Shown: positions 9,015 to 18,228 of the stretch, piece by piece
Layout: every line of letters starts with the position of its first letter
Numbering within the stretch: the first letter of the stretch is position 1
From: Hanamia caeni
Lineage (GTDB): Bacteria > Bacteroidota > Bacteroidia > Chitinophagales > Chitinophagaceae
Reading direction: 5' to 3'
Length of the DNA stretch: 64,000 nucleotides
NCBI RefSeq assembly: GCF_003721595.1
Contig: NZ_RJJR01000008.1
Location: forward strand, 230,926 to 294,925
Notes under the pieces: model-generated
The model's input: the letters and a program-made list of their open reading frames with translations, nothing else
What the model was told of the DNA's origin: nothing
The model's database searches: none
Translations under genes and position numbers: made by a program

Positions 9015-11225
9015 ATGAAGAAAGCTATTTTATACCTGCTGATTTTTTTATCTGTTGATATTTCAGCATTTTCTCAGAAAAAATTTGATTATCCATTTCA
9101 AAATCCGGCCTTATCGATAAACGCGAGGGTTAATGATTTGGTTTCAAGATTGACGCTGGAAGAAAAAGTGAACCAGATGCTCAATTCTACTCCTGCAATT
9201 GAACGTTTGGGAATTCCTCCCTACGACTGGTGGAACGAAAGTTTGCATGGTGTAGCGCGAACCAAATATCCAACCACTTCCTATCCACAGGCCATAGGAA
9301 TGGCAGCTACTTTTGATGTGAAAGCAATGAAACAAATGGGCGGCTTCACTTCGGATGAGGGAAGAGCCATTCATAATGAAAGCCTCCGAAAAAAAGACTA
9401 CAGCCGATACACCGGCCTTACCTATTGGACGCCCAACATCAATATCTTCAGGGATCCGAGATGGGGCCGCGGCCAGGAAACCTATGGCGAAGATCCCTTT
9501 CTTACTGCAAGCATAGGAACTGCATTTGTGGAAGGTTTACAGGGAAATGATCCAAAGTATCTAAAAGCTGCTGCCTGTGCTAAACATTATGCCATTCACA
9601 GCGGTCCCGAATCTTCGCGCCACACATTTGATGTAAATGTAAGCAACCACGATCTTTGGGCCACTTACCTTCCTGCTTTCAAACAATTGGTGGTGAATGC
9701 AAAAGTGGCCGGCGTTATGTGCGCTTATAATGCCTACCAGGGGCAGCCTTGCTGTGGAAGCGATAAATTAATGGTAGATATTCTGCGCAATAAATGGAAT
9801 TTTAAAGGTTATGTAACCTCAGATTGTGGCGCTATTGATGATTTTTACAAAACACATAAATTGTTTCCAGACGCAGAAAGTTCAGCTACTGATGCCGTTT
9901 TGCACGGCACCGATGTAGAATGTGGAAATCATACCTACAAAACCTTGATACAGGCTGTAAAAGATGGAAAAATAACAGAAAAAGATATTGATGTTTCTCT
10001 AAAAAGATTATTTACTATTCGCTTAAGGTTGGGCATGTTTGACCCGGTTAGCATGGTAAAATATGCGCAAATTCCCATAACCAATTTGGAAAGCCAGCCG
10101 CATAAAGATCTTGCATTGAAGATGGCAAGAGAGTCTATGGTTTTGCTGCGCAATGCTCAGGCTTCAGGTCAAAAAAATAATTTGTTGCCTCTCAATAAAA
10201 GCATCAAACATATTGCAGTATTAGGCCCTAATGCTGATAATGCCAATACGCAATTAGGCAATTATAACGGAAAGCCTTCGGTCGTTACAACGGTTTTGCA
10301 GGCAATAAAAGATAAATTGCCGAATGCGGATATTTTTTATTCAAAAGCTACAGAATTCGTTTCAACCGAACCACAGGATTTTTCAAAATTGATTGACAGC
10401 ATTAAAGATGCGGATGTTATTATTTATGTCGGCGGAATTTCGCCGCGGCTCGAAGGTGAAGAGATGAAAGTGCATACTCCAGGCTTTAGCGGTGGCGACA
10501 GAACGAGTATTAATTTACCTGTTGTGCAAACTGATTTTTTGAAAGCTTTAAAAACGACCGGCAAGCCAATTATATTTGTTATGATGACGGGAAGTGCCTT
10601 GGCTATTCCATGGGAACAGCAAAATATTCCTGCAATCTTAAATGCATGGTATGGCGGAGAAGCAGCCGGTACGGCCGTTGCTGATATTCTGTTTGGCGAT
10701 TACAGCCCTTCGGGAAAATTACCTGTCACATTTTATAAAAGCGATGCAGACCTTCCTCCTTTTGATGATTATTCGATGCAAAACAGGACTTACCGTTACT
10801 TCAAAGGCGAGCCACTTTATCCTTTCGGCTTTGGATTAAGCTATACGAATTTTAATTACAGCAGCCTGAAATTGTCAAAATCAAAAATCAAAAAGAATGA
10901 AACTGTTGCCGCTGAAGTAACAGTAACCAATAAGGGCAAAATGAAAAGTGATGAAGTAGTGCAATTATACCTTACCCATCAAAGTGGCCAGGATATCCCT
11001 TTGTATGCGCTAAAAGCGTTTAAAAGAATTACACTTTTGCCCGGTGCTTCACAAAAAGTACGATTTACTATTACCCCAGACATGATGAAATTGGTAAATG
11101 AAGATGGCAAAAGTGTTTTGAATTCCGGTGAAATAAAGGTAAGCATCGGTGGTTCTTTGCCTTCACAAAGAAGTGAAGATTTGGGCGCTGCCAAGCCGGC
11201 TGAAGCGCAAATTATAATTCAATAA
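9015..11225 (+). CDS. Glycoside hydrolase family 3, beta-xylosidase-like, secreted
   Basis: A 736-aa GH3 enzyme with an N-terminal signal peptide (MKKAILYLLIFLSVDISAFSQ), so it is exported, probably to the periplasm. The N-terminal barrel domain carries the nucleophile motif TSDCGAI with Asp270. The second alpha/beta domain contains NAWYGGEAAGTAVADILFG, and a fibronectin type III-like domain closes the protein from ~residue 620. The form SDCGAID, WTPNINIFRDPRWGRGQE and lack of a PA14 insert fit the xylosidase/arabinofuranosidase branch better than cellobiose-type glucosidases. It would cut xylo-oligosaccharides to xylose for the adjacent symporter. Beta-glucosidase activity cannot be excluded from sequence alone. 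Confidence 0.93.
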   Translation: MKKAILYLLIFLSVDISAFSQKKFDYPFQNPALSINARVNDLVSRLTLEEKVNQMLNSTPAIERLGIPPYDWWNESLHGVARTKYPTTSYPQAIGMAATFDVKAMKQMGGFTSDEGRAIHNESLRKKDYSRYTGLTYWTPNINIFRDPRWGRGQETYGEDPFLTASIGTAFVEGLQGNDPKYLKAAACAKHYAIHSGPESSRHTFDVNVSNHDLWATYLPAFKQLVVNAKVAGVMCAYNAYQGQPCCGSDKLMVDILRNKWNFKGYVTSDCGAIDDFYKTHKLFPDAESSATDAVLHGTDVECGNHTYKTLIQAVKDGKITEKDIDVSLKRLFTIRLRLGMFDPVSMVKYAQIPITNLESQPHKDLALKMARESMVLLRNAQASGQKNNLLPLNKSIKHIAVLGPNADNANTQLGNYNGKPSVVTTVLQAIKDKLPNADIFYSKATEFVSTEPQDFSKLIDSIKDADVIIYVGGISPRLEGEEMKVHTPGFSGGDRTSINLPVVQTDFLKALKTTGKPIIFVMMTGSALAIPWEQQNIPAILNAWYGGEAAGTAVADILFGDYSPSGKLPVTFYKSDADLPPFDDYSMQNRTYRYFKGEPLYPFGFGLSYTNFNYSSLKLSKSKIKKNETVAAEVTVTNKGKMKSDEVVQLYLTHQSGQDIPLYALKAFKRITLLPGASQKVRFTITPDMMKLVNEDGKSVLNSGEIKVSIGGSLPSQRSEDLGAAKPAEAQIIIQ

Positions 11226-11313
11226 TATTTGTGTACCTACCGGTGGGCAGGTTGCTTTACTGCGAAACAATTATTTAGCAGGCAATTAAGAAAAAAATTT
11301 AAACCATATAAGA

Positions 11314-12792
11314 ATGTTATTATTAGGAATTGATATTGGAACATCATTTATAAAAGCAACGCTTGTTGACGCGGATACGCAAAAGCCGGTAGCTGTTGCA
11401 CAATGCCCAGAAACAGAAAACCCAATTACTTCATTGCAATCGGGCTGGGCTGAGCAATCGCCTGAAATGTGGTGGGAACAAACGCTTCAGGCAATACAAA
11501 AATTGATTACTTCCAAAAAATTTGACCCGAAAGATATTGCCGCCATCGGGATTTCGTACCAAATGCATGGATTAGTGTTGGTGGATAAAAATCAAAATGT
11601 TTTAAGAGACAGCATCATCTGGTGCGATAGCCGCGCTGTGGAAATTGGTGAAGAAGCGCTGCATGAAATTGGCGAAGAAATATGTTCTTCCTGTCTTTTA
11701 AATTCTCCGGGAAATTTTACAGCTTCCAAGCTGGCCTGGGTAAAAGAAAATGAGCCGGCGATTTATGAAAAGATAGATAAGATAATGTTGCCGGGCGATT
11801 TTATTGCCATGAAATTAACAGGAAAAATTACCACCACATCTTCTGCATTATCAGAAGGTATTCTTTGGGATTTTAAGAAGGATAATATCTCAAGCGATGT
11901 GATGCAAAATTTTAAATTTGAAAGCTCATTGATCCCGGATGTGGAAAGCCTGTTTTCTTCTCACGGGAAAATATTGCCAGAATTGGCGCAACAGTTAGGC
12001 ATAAACGAAAATGCAGAAGTTACTTATAAAGCTGGCGATCAGCCTAATAATGCCTTATCATTAAATGTATTACGGCCGGGAGAGGTAGCTGCAAACGGGG
12101 GAACTTCAGGCGTTATTTATGCGGTTACCGATAAATTATTATCCGACAAATTCTCCAGGGTAAACAGTTTTGTTCATGTAAATCACACAAATGATGAGAA
12201 GAGAATTGGCGTGTTGCTGTGTATTAACGGAGCCGCCATCATGTATAGCTGGGCTAAAAAAGTTTGTGGCGACAATTTAAGCTATAAGGAAATGGATGCG
12301 CTCGCAGAAAAAATAAATCCCGGAAGCGATGGTTTATTGGTGTTGCCTTTTGGAAATGGTTCGGAGCGGATGCTAAAAAATAAAATGATTGACGCTCACC
12401 TGGAAAATATTGATCTGAATAAACATTCGAGGGCACATATTTTTCGCGCAGTACAGGAGGGAATTGCTTTTGCTTTCCGGTATGGCCTTGATATTATGAG
12501 GGAAAACGATTTACATCCCACTATAATTCGTGCGGGAAAAGCCAATTTATTTTTGAGTGATGTTTTCATTCAATCTTTTGTAAATGCAACGGGCGTAGCA
12601 GTAGAATTATACGAAAATGACGGAAGCGTTGGCGCCGCATTAGGCGCTGGCATCGGAAAGGGGATTTACAAGTCTTATCATGAGGCCTATTCAAATTTTA
12701 AATTGTTGGGAAAATTCGAACCAACAAATATTGAATTATATGAGGAATTATACCAGGATTGGAAAAAATTGCTGGAGGAAAAAATGAAATAG
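11314..12792 (+). CDS. xylB: Xylulokinase (FGGY family)
   Basis: Phosphorylates D-xylulose to xylulose 5-phosphate for the pentose phosphate pathway. The 492 residues show the N-terminal ATPase-fold strand LLGIDIGTSFIKATLVD, the substrate segment AGDQPNNAL with likely catalytic Asp242, and the C-terminal FGGY nucleotide-binding region with GSVGAALGAGIGKG. Length is normal for the family. It closes the xylose locus: xylA, transporter, GH3 and xylB on one strand without a recognisable regulator inside the window. The stop lies 62 bases from the convergent stop of the next gene. Confidence 0.95.
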   Translation: MLLLGIDIGTSFIKATLVDADTQKPVAVAQCPETENPITSLQSGWAEQSPEMWWEQTLQAIQKLITSKKFDPKDIAAIGISYQMHGLVLVDKNQNVLRDSIIWCDSRAVEIGEEALHEIGEEICSSCLLNSPGNFTASKLAWVKENEPAIYEKIDKIMLPGDFIAMKLTGKITTTSSALSEGILWDFKKDNISSDVMQNFKFESSLIPDVESLFSSHGKILPELAQQLGINENAEVTYKAGDQPNNALSLNVLRPGEVAANGGTSGVIYAVTDKLLSDKFSRVNSFVHVNHTNDEKRIGVLLCINGAAIMYSWAKKVCGDNLSYKEMDALAEKINPGSDGLLVLPFGNGSERMLKNKMIDAHLENIDLNKHSRAHIFRAVQEGIAFAFRYGLDIMRENDLHPTIIRAGKANLFLSDVFIQSFVNATGVAVELYENDGSVGAALGAGIGKGIYKSYHEAYSNFKLLGKFEPTNIELYEELYQDWKKLLEEKMK

Positions 12793-12854
12793 CAACTTAT
12801 ATTTTGAAGGAAAAAAATATTTATTTAGCCAGTAAACGAACAAATACTCACAAT

Positions 12855-13331
12855 TTATTTTTTAATTTTTTGCTTCAAAAATTTTCTTATTTCCTGCAAA
12901 TCCTCAGAACGAAAAGCCGATTTTGGTACCAGGAAAAATGCCCTGCTATTAAAATATAAATGAAAAAAACCGGCGCTTTCCACAAAATCAGAAAAATCTT
13001 TCCATGGCCAGCTTTTACTACCGCGCTCATTCTCAAGAAATAAGTGCTGCTGCTCAAGACTTACCCTAAAACGATCTTTAAAAGTGGTAGCTCTTCTGTA
13101 AATAATGCCGGGAAGAACAATCCAAAATGCTATCATCAATGAAAACCATAATGCAGAACTCAGCAGAAAAGCAAGGGGATCAATCTTTTTTAGAAAATAT
13201 AAAATAGCTGAAGTGATAGCAAAAACGTTGACAACAATAATCATTATTTTAATCTCATTTCTGCTGAAAAAATGAAACCTTAAAGCCTGCAGGACTTTTG
13301 CCCGGTCATAAGTAAAAAAGGAAGAAGTCAT
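12855..13331 (-). CDS. YcxB-like membrane protein
   Basis: A 158-aa protein with two close hydrophobic segments (~residues 28-45 and 50-75) followed by a soluble C-terminal domain with the pattern RFRVSLEQQHLFLENERGSKSWPWKDFSDFVESAGFFHLYFNSRAFFLVPKSAF. That arrangement (short membrane hairpin, then a PH-like domain ending in an xLVPKxAF strand) matches the YcxB-like family. Its function is unknown. A TAnnTTTG element lies 6 bases upstream of the ATG, implying a very short leader. It converges with xylB and seems unrelated to xylose use. Confidence 0.75.
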   Translation of the reverse strand: MTSSFFTYDRAKVLQALRFHFFSRNEIKIMIIVVNVFAITSAILYFLKKIDPLAFLLSSALWFSLMIAFWIVLPGIIYRRATTFKDRFRVSLEQQHLFLENERGSKSWPWKDFSDFVESAGFFHLYFNSRAFFLVPKSAFRSEDLQEIRKFLKQKIKK

Positions 13332-13659
13332 TTAAAACAAATGTACGATTGCTTTGAAAGTTCCAAGAAAAAAATCGAACCAAGACATACTTTTGGTTTT
13401 TGTGCCCTGATTTATCGCAAAAAAAACCAATCTCTTAAACCTGGGGTAATGCGGATTTGCTTCTTCATTTAAAATGTTCTTAGCAATTAATTAGTTGTTT
13501 TTTTTGCATTTAGTGCAAAAAACAGGCCTCAAATCCAGTAAAGAATGGATTAAAAAAAGAAATGGTTCATAAAGCGTGTTCCCGAAAAATTCATCAAATT
13601 TTAAAGGCAGAATAAAATTCCTGCATAAAGATTGCTTTACTGATAAGATATTTGATTGC
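13332..13659. other. Intergenic region without a recognisable gene
   Basis: This 328-bp AT-rich stretch lies between the YcxB-like gene and the dienelactone hydrolase, both on the minus strand. It holds the YcxB promoter element and a perfect 9-bp hairpin at 13500-13522 (TTTTTTGCA, loop TTTAG, then its complement). The hairpin has its T-tract on the wrong side to be a terminator for the minus-strand hydrolase. A 61-codon frame here lacks convincing composition and overlaps the hydrolase end, so I do not call it a gene. Confidence 0.5.
13338..13345 (-). promoter_or_regulatory. -7 promoter element for the YcxB-like gene
   Basis: On the minus strand this reads TACATTTG, matching the Bacteroidota TAnnTTTG consensus, only 6 bases ahead of the ATG. 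No TTTG -33 element was identified. Confidence 0.4.
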
Positions 13660-14397
13660 TTAAAATAATTTTTCAAAAAATTCCTTCATTTCGTTCCACG
13701 AACGGCTGTCCGCTTCTTCATTATATTTTATGGGCATGTTATATTTTTCTCCTTTGGCGGTCGCCTTAGGATTGCTGAAGGCATGTGTAGCGCCGGGATA
13801 AACTATAAACCTGTAATCCGCCCCTGCGGCTTCCATTTCATTTTTAAAACTTTCCACATTGGGGTTTTCGAATGGGTCGTCAGCGCCATGGCAAACGAGG
13901 ATTTTCGCTTTCATCCTATTTTTGTCCGGTTTAGCTCCCGAAAGGCCACCATGGAATGAAACTACTCCCGTAAGATCAGAACCCAGCTTAGCCGCATTTA
14001 AAACCACAAAACCTCCGAAGCAATAGCCGATAGCTCCTATTTTAGAATGGTCTGTTTGTGAATATTTTTTTAAGTGTTCAATTGCTATGTCTACCTGCTT
14101 TTTCGCAAGGGAAGGGTTTTTATAAATAACCGACGCTAATTGTGCTGCGTTTTGCGGATCTTCTACGGTTTTTCCATTTCCATACATATCCACCACCATT
14201 GCAATATAGCCGAGGTTTGCCAAAGCTCGCGTACGCCCTTTTCCGTAATCAGTCAATCCCCACCATTCATCTACTACAATTATTCCCGGCCGCTTGCTAT
14301 CATTTGAATCGTCATAATAAACGTAATTGAAATATTCCGTTCCGTCAATTTGATAATTAAGCTTTTCTTCTTTAATATTTGGATTGTTGTATTCCAT
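13660..14397 (-). CDS. Dienelactone hydrolase-family alpha/beta hydrolase
   Basis: A 245-aa cytoplasmic alpha/beta hydrolase. The catalytic triad is visible: nucleophile Cys126 in GYCFGG (the Cys-containing elbow of dienelactone hydrolases, not Ser), an Asp in CHGADDPF (173 or 174), and His205 in GATHAFSN. The early segment IIVVDEWWGLTDYGKGRTRALANLGY is also typical. The family hydrolyses lactones and small esters; many members are general carboxyl-ester hydrolases and the true substrate is not predictable. No aromatic ring-cleavage genes are adjacent. The gene is monocistronic in appearance, with 323 bases to the next upstream gene. Confidence 0.92.
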   Translation of the reverse strand: MEYNNPNIKEEKLNYQIDGTEYFNYVYYDDSNDSKRPGIIVVDEWWGLTDYGKGRTRALANLGYIAMVVDMYGNGKTVEDPQNAAQLASVIYKNPSLAKKQVDIAIEHLKKYSQTDHSKIGAIGYCFGGFVVLNAAKLGSDLTGVVSFHGGLSGAKPDKNRMKAKILVCHGADDPFENPNVESFKNEMEAAGADYRFIVYPGATHAFSNPKATAKGEKYNMPIKYNEEADSRSWNEMKEFFEKLF

Positions 14398-14720
14398 AGT
14401 TAAGATTTTATTTAAAGGTTTATAGATCGCAAATTTGGGTGTGGCCTATAAATGTAAGAAAACTAAAGCACCTTTACCCCGCAAAAAAATGGCCAGTGAT
14501 AAAAATCACCGGCCTTGCTTACCTCTGAAACCACAAGAAAAAGTTTATTTTCCTGCAAGATTTTCGAATAAGGTAAAGTATAATTGATTAAAATTATTCT
14601 ATTACTAAATCCTTGGATTAATCAGATTTATTGGAGTCTGTACGGTCTTTAATAAAATAGGAAAAGGAAGAAAAGATGGGAACGCTAAATTAGTATATAT
14701 TTATTGATTCCAACAAATTT
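14398..14720. other. Intergenic region with one terminator
   Basis: This 323-bp stretch between the hydrolase start and the cupin-like gene end holds the terminator described at 14483-14514. The hydrolase promoter presumably lies near 14400-14460, but I could not find a clear TAnnTTTG element. Nothing else was recognised. Confidence 0.5.
14483..14514 (-). terminator. Rho-independent terminator for the cupin-like gene
   Basis: On the minus strand the stem GGCC-GTGAT pairs with ATCAC-GGCC around an AT loop, with one mismatch, and is followed by a run of seven T. It lies about 200 bases downstream of the JmjC/cupin-like stop codon. Confidence 0.75.
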
Positions 14721-15614
14721 CTAATGAGTAATTTGAAAATTTTTTATTTCCCTGTTTGCCATTTCATCTATTTTTTTGATTTTGAAATTATACCACCATT
14801 GAGGCACAGTCTTTTTCATCATGGTATCGATGGTGCGCATTCCAAATAAATTCCATGCTCCTTTGGCTTTTCCTGATAGTGAACTTTGCAGGGCCCTTAA
14901 ACTCATTGCAAATCCGCTGTCGATGTATTCCATATGATGCCAATAGCCTGCAGGCATAAACAGCGTGTCGCCCGGATTTAAGATTAAATCATAACCAACA
15001 GCATATTTCAAAGCCGGAAATTTTTCGTAATCCGGAGTTCCATTTCCCTTGTGGTAATTAGAAAAATCTGCAAGGCTCAATACTTCGAAAGGTTTCCTGT
15101 ACAATTTGTGCTGCTCATCGTACCCGAACAGCAATACTCTTTTCCTTCCAGCAAATTGGGTATGCAAAATATGAGAAAGATCTATATCAAAATGCATATG
15201 GGTAATAGAAGTCTGGCCGCCTGTAAAAAGCATGGGGTATTTTTTTACAAACCCCTTCATCAGATGCTCCGGCCATGTAAAATCATTAATTAGCTGAGGC
15301 GCATGGTCAAAAATATTAAATAAAAAAATTCGCCATGCGGCAGGGCCTCGCTGGATCATGTCAATATATTCACCAAAAGTTTTATAATCATCTGCTGTAT
15401 TTATAGGCGTATAAGCGTCGCTTTTTACATTATTATATAAACCTACTTTCTTATCCCCTACTATTTCTTTAAAATAATCCCATGACCATTTTTTATAAGC
15501 CGGCCATTCTTTAGCCAGCTCAGTGATTATCACCGGTTTTTCCGGACGGTAATAATTATTTTTAAAATCTTCGCCTGAAATATTGTCAACTCTGTCAACC
15601 GGTTGTAATTGCAT
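14721..15614 (-). CDS. Cupin-like/JmjC-domain protein, probable Fe(II)/2-oxoglutarate oxygenase
   Basis: A 297-aa protein of the cupin_8/JmjC-like type. The N-terminal half has PVIITELAKEWPAYKKWSWDYFKE, typical of the group. The metal-binding facial triad is visible as His141-x-Asp143 (in HMHFDIDLSH) and a distal His in GYWHHMEY (226 or 227), preceded by the family strand LNPGDTLFMPAGYWH. Relatives hydroxylate protein or peptide side chains with 2-oxoglutarate and oxygen; the bacterial substrate is unknown. It stands alone on the minus strand, divergent from the phenylacetate cluster, with a -7 element 19 bases upstream. Confidence 0.88.
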   Translation of the reverse strand: MQLQPVDRVDNISGEDFKNNYYRPEKPVIITELAKEWPAYKKWSWDYFKEIVGDKKVGLYNNVKSDAYTPINTADDYKTFGEYIDMIQRGPAAWRIFLFNIFDHAPQLINDFTWPEHLMKGFVKKYPMLFTGGQTSITHMHFDIDLSHILHTQFAGRKRVLLFGYDEQHKLYRKPFEVLSLADFSNYHKGNGTPDYEKFPALKYAVGYDLILNPGDTLFMPAGYWHHMEYIDSGFAMSLRALQSSLSGKAKGAWNLFGMRTIDTMMKKTVPQWWYNFKIKKIDEMANREIKNFQITH

Positions 15615-15633
15615 TGGCAGTAAATTTTAACCG

Positions 15634-15641
15634 CAAAATTA
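15634..15641 (-). promoter_or_regulatory. -7 promoter element for the cupin-like gene
   Basis: Minus-strand TAATTTTG fits TAnnTTTG and is 19 bases before the ATG, the usual spacing. It shares the divergent intergenic region with the paaE promoter about 90 bases away. Confidence 0.5.
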
Positions 15642-15725
15642 GTTATTCCTTATTCTCTTTGCGATTAATTCCGCGTTTAATAAACATTTAGCCTTTTGAT
15701 AAAAATAAAGTACATCGTGTTAGCG

Positions 15726-15733
15726 TACCTTTG
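15726..15733 (+). promoter_or_regulatory. -7 promoter element for paaE
   Basis: TACCTTTG matches TAnnTTTG, 24 bases before the paaE ATG. A TTTG at 15695-15698 could be the -33 element, but the 27-base spacing is longer than ideal. Confidence 0.5.
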
Positions 15734-15757
15734 AAATAGATTAAAACCTTTGAAAAC

Positions 15758-16831
15758 ATGGCTATTCATTTTCATAAACTTACTATTAAAGATATTCGGA
15801 AAGAAACAGACGAATGTGTTTCCATTGGCTTTGATATTCCTGTTGAAGTAAAAGAAGAATTTAGTTTTATTCCCGGACAAAATATTACGTTGAAAAATTC
15901 TTTTAATGGCGAAGAAATTCGCAGATCCTACTCTATTTGCAGCAGTTCTTTTGAAAATGAATTGCGGGTAGCCGTTAAAAAAGTTCCGGGTGGCACATTC
16001 TCCACTTTTGCAAATGAACAATTGAAAAAAGGGGATGTTCTTGATGTACTGCCGCCGACAGGAAATTTTTATACGAATATTAACTCCGCTCAAAAACAGA
16101 ATTATCTTTTTATTGCCGCCGGCAGCGGAATTACGCCTGTTATTTCGCTAATCAAAACCATTCTTGGTACAGAAAAAGAAAGTGTAATTACTTTGGTTTA
16201 TGGAAATAAAGGATTAAATTCTGTGATTTTTAAAGAAAAGCTGGAAACATTAAAAGACAAATATTTGCAAAGACTCACAGTCCATTATATTTTTTCGCGG
16301 GAACAAACTGAAACAGCATTTAATTATGGAAGAATTAATGATGAAAAGTTGAAACAACTTTCAAGACTGGTTAATTTCAACTCAATAGATAATTTTTTCA
16401 TTTGCGGCCCGGAGCCTTTAATATATGCAACCAAAGATTTTCTTATTAACCAGGGAATCGATCCTGAAAAAATACACTTTGAATTGTTTACCACGCCAAC
16501 TAAAGAACATACTCAGATTTTTGAAACGGTAGAACAAAAAACAGAGGAAGGAAGTGAAATAACTATGCGGATCGATGGTCGTAGTTTTGAGTTTAATCTT
16601 GAATACAACGGACAAACAATTTTAGATGCCGGCCTGGATTTAGGCGCTGATCTGCCATTTGCCTGCAAAGGCGGAGTTTGCTGTAGTTGCAAAGCAAAAT
16701 TGGTAGAAGGCAAAGTAGAAATGGAAGCTAATTATGGCCTCGAAAAAAGTGAAATAAAAGCCGGTTATATTCTCACTTGCCAATCCCATCCGCGTTCAGA
16801 AAAAGTAGTCGTAGATTACGACCAGGCGTAA
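15758..16831 (+). CDS. paaE: Phenylacetyl-CoA epoxidase reductase subunit PaaE
   Basis: A 357-aa reductase that passes electrons from NAD(P)H through FAD and a 2Fe-2S centre to the PaaAC oxygenase. The N-terminal ferredoxin-reductase domain has the FAD motif RRSYSICS (RSYS at 56-59) and nucleotide-binding FIAAGSGITPV. The C-terminal plant-type ferredoxin domain has Cys303, Cys308, Cys311 and Cys341 in the C-x4-C-x2-C...C spacing. In Escherichia coli paaE is the last of paaABCDE; here it comes first and is separated from paaA by 103 bases containing a second promoter. Confidence 0.95.
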   Translation: MAIHFHKLTIKDIRKETDECVSIGFDIPVEVKEEFSFIPGQNITLKNSFNGEEIRRSYSICSSSFENELRVAVKKVPGGTFSTFANEQLKKGDVLDVLPPTGNFYTNINSAQKQNYLFIAAGSGITPVISLIKTILGTEKESVITLVYGNKGLNSVIFKEKLETLKDKYLQRLTVHYIFSREQTETAFNYGRINDEKLKQLSRLVNFNSIDNFFICGPEPLIYATKDFLINQGIDPEKIHFELFTTPTKEHTQIFETVEQKTEEGSEITMRIDGRSFEFNLEYNGQTILDAGLDLGADLPFACKGGVCCSCKAKLVEGKVEMEANYGLEKSEIKAGYILTCQSHPRSEKVVVDYDQA

Positions 16832-16886
16832 GTAAAGCAACAAATTCCCTCTCTTTCTGTTTTCTCTTTTTAACCTCTTACCTGAT

Positions 16887-16915
16887 TTTGTTCCCTTTTG
16901 AAATCAGTAACTTTG
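16887..16915 (+). promoter_or_regulatory. Bacteroidota promoter for paaABCDG
   Basis: TTTG at 16887-16890 and TAACTTTG at 16908-16915 are separated by 17 bases, close to the Bacteroidota -33/-7 arrangement, and lie 19 bases before the paaA ATG. It suggests paaA and the genes after it can be transcribed independently of paaE. Confidence 0.6.
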
Positions 16916-16934
16916 AGAACAAACATTCCGCGTC

Positions 16935-17885
16935 ATGAATGAAAAGGAATTACAGCATTTTGAGGATAAAATAAAACAGGAAATCAGGATTGAGCCGAAG
17001 GATTGGATGCCTGATGATTACCGTAAAATGTTGATAAGGCAGATTAGCCAGCATGCGCATAGCGAAATCGTTGGCATGTTGCCCGAAGCAAACTGGATTA
17101 CGCGTGCGCCATCTTTAAAAAGGAAAGCAATCCTCCTTGCGAAAGTTCAGGATGAAGCGGGGCATGGATTGTATTTATACTGCGCCGCAGAAACATTAAA
17201 TATTTCACGGGAAGAAATGACTGAGCAACTTTTGAGCGGCAGAGCAAAATATTCTTCCATTTTTAATTATCCGACACTTTCGTGGGCCGACATGGGCGCG
17301 ATTGGATGGTTGGTTGATGGCGCTGCAATTATGAACCAGGTGCCTTTGTGCCGCGCTTCATACGGACCCTATGCGAGAGCGATGATAAGGATTTGCAAAG
17401 AAGAAAGTTTTCACCAGCGGCAGGGTTATGAAATTTTATTAACACTTTGTCGTGGTTCTAAAGAACAGAAAGCAATGGCGCAGGATGCGCTGAACCGCTG
17501 GTGGTGGCCCAGTCTGATGATGTTTGGGCCCAACGACGACGATTCTCCGCATTCAGCGCAAAGCATGAAATGGAAAATAAAAAGGTTTTCGAATGACGAG
17601 CTCAGGCAAAAATTCGTGGACGTTTGTAAAGACCAGGCGGATATTTTGGGAATTGCCATTCCTGATTCTGATTTAAAGTGGAATGAAGAAAGAGGGCATT
17701 ATGATTTTGGGGAAATTAACTGGGAAGAATTTTGGAGTGTGATTAAAGGAAACGGGCCATGCAACAAAGAACGTTTAGACGCACGGATTAAAGCGCATGA
17801 AAATGGTGAATGGGTTAGAGAAGCGGCTTTGGCTTATGCTGAGAAAAAGAAAGAAGTGATTGATGATGTTGTGAAATTGTCGTAA
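16935..17885 (+). CDS. paaA: Phenylacetyl-CoA epoxidase catalytic subunit PaaA
   Basis: Catalytic subunit of the multicomponent oxygenase that epoxidises the ring of phenylacetyl-CoA. The 316-aa length matches the family. The di-iron ligands appear as two ExxH motifs in a ferritin-like four-helix fold: Glu74-x-x-His77 in VQDEAGHG and Glu157-x-x-His160 in CKEESFHQ, with a further Glu at 44. The C-terminal stretch [18 protein letters not shown] is also characteristic. It heads the tight paaA-B-C-D-G run. Confidence 0.97.
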   Translation: MNEKELQHFEDKIKQEIRIEPKDWMPDDYRKMLIRQISQHAHSEIVGMLPEANWITRAPSLKRKAILLAKVQDEAGHGLYLYCAAETLNISREEMTEQLLSGRAKYSSIFNYPTLSWADMGAIGWLVDGAAIMNQVPLCRASYGPYARAMIRICKEESFHQRQGYEILLTLCRGSKEQKAMAQDALNRWWWPSLMMFGPNDDDSPHSAQSMKWKIKRFSNDELRQKFVDVCKDQADILGIAIPDSDLKWNEERGHYDFGEINWEEFWSVIKGNGPCNKERLDARIKAHENGEWVREAALAYAEKKKEVIDDVVKLS

Positions 17886-17920
17886 TAATTAAAGAAATAA
17901 TTAATAATCAATAATCAATA

Positions 17921-18205
17921 ATGAGTTCTAAAGAACCACTTTGGGAAGTTTTCATCCGAAGCAAACAAGGGCTGGATCATAAGCATGTCGGAAGTCTTCA
18001 TGCCGCTGACGCAAAAATGGCGATAGAAAATGCACGCGACGTTTATACCCGTCGAATGGAAGGCGTAAGTATTTGGGTGGTGGAATCAAAATATATTCAT
18101 TCCACTAATCCGGATGATGCTGAAAGCCTCTTTGATCCTGCGAATGATAAAGTGTATCGCCATCCTACTTTTTATGAGCTTCCTGATGAGGTAAAATATA
18201 TGTGA
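17921..18205 (+). CDS. paaB: Phenylacetyl-CoA epoxidase subunit PaaB
   Basis: A 94-aa small subunit, normal family length, with the recognisable start LWEVFIRSKQGLDHKHVGSLHAADAKMAIENARDVYTRR and SIWVV strand. PaaB links PaaAC heterodimers in the epoxidase complex and is not itself catalytic. It lies 35 bases after paaA and 23 before paaC, which fits a single transcript. Confidence 0.96.
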   Translation: MSSKEPLWEVFIRSKQGLDHKHVGSLHAADAKMAIENARDVYTRRMEGVSIWVVESKYIHSTNPDDAESLFDPANDKVYRHPTFYELPDEVKYM

Positions 18206-18228
18206 TGAATGACAAGCAAATTTTATAA

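Noticed and set aside
11230..11260. Imperfect palindrome CCTACC-GGTG-GGCAGG after the GH3 gene
   Set aside because: Arms are mismatched and no T-run follows, so neither a terminator nor an operator can be argued.
13491..13676. 61-codon minus-strand frame beside the dienelactone hydrolase
   Set aside because: It overlaps the hydrolase 3' end, starts outside any promoter context and has no recognisable features.
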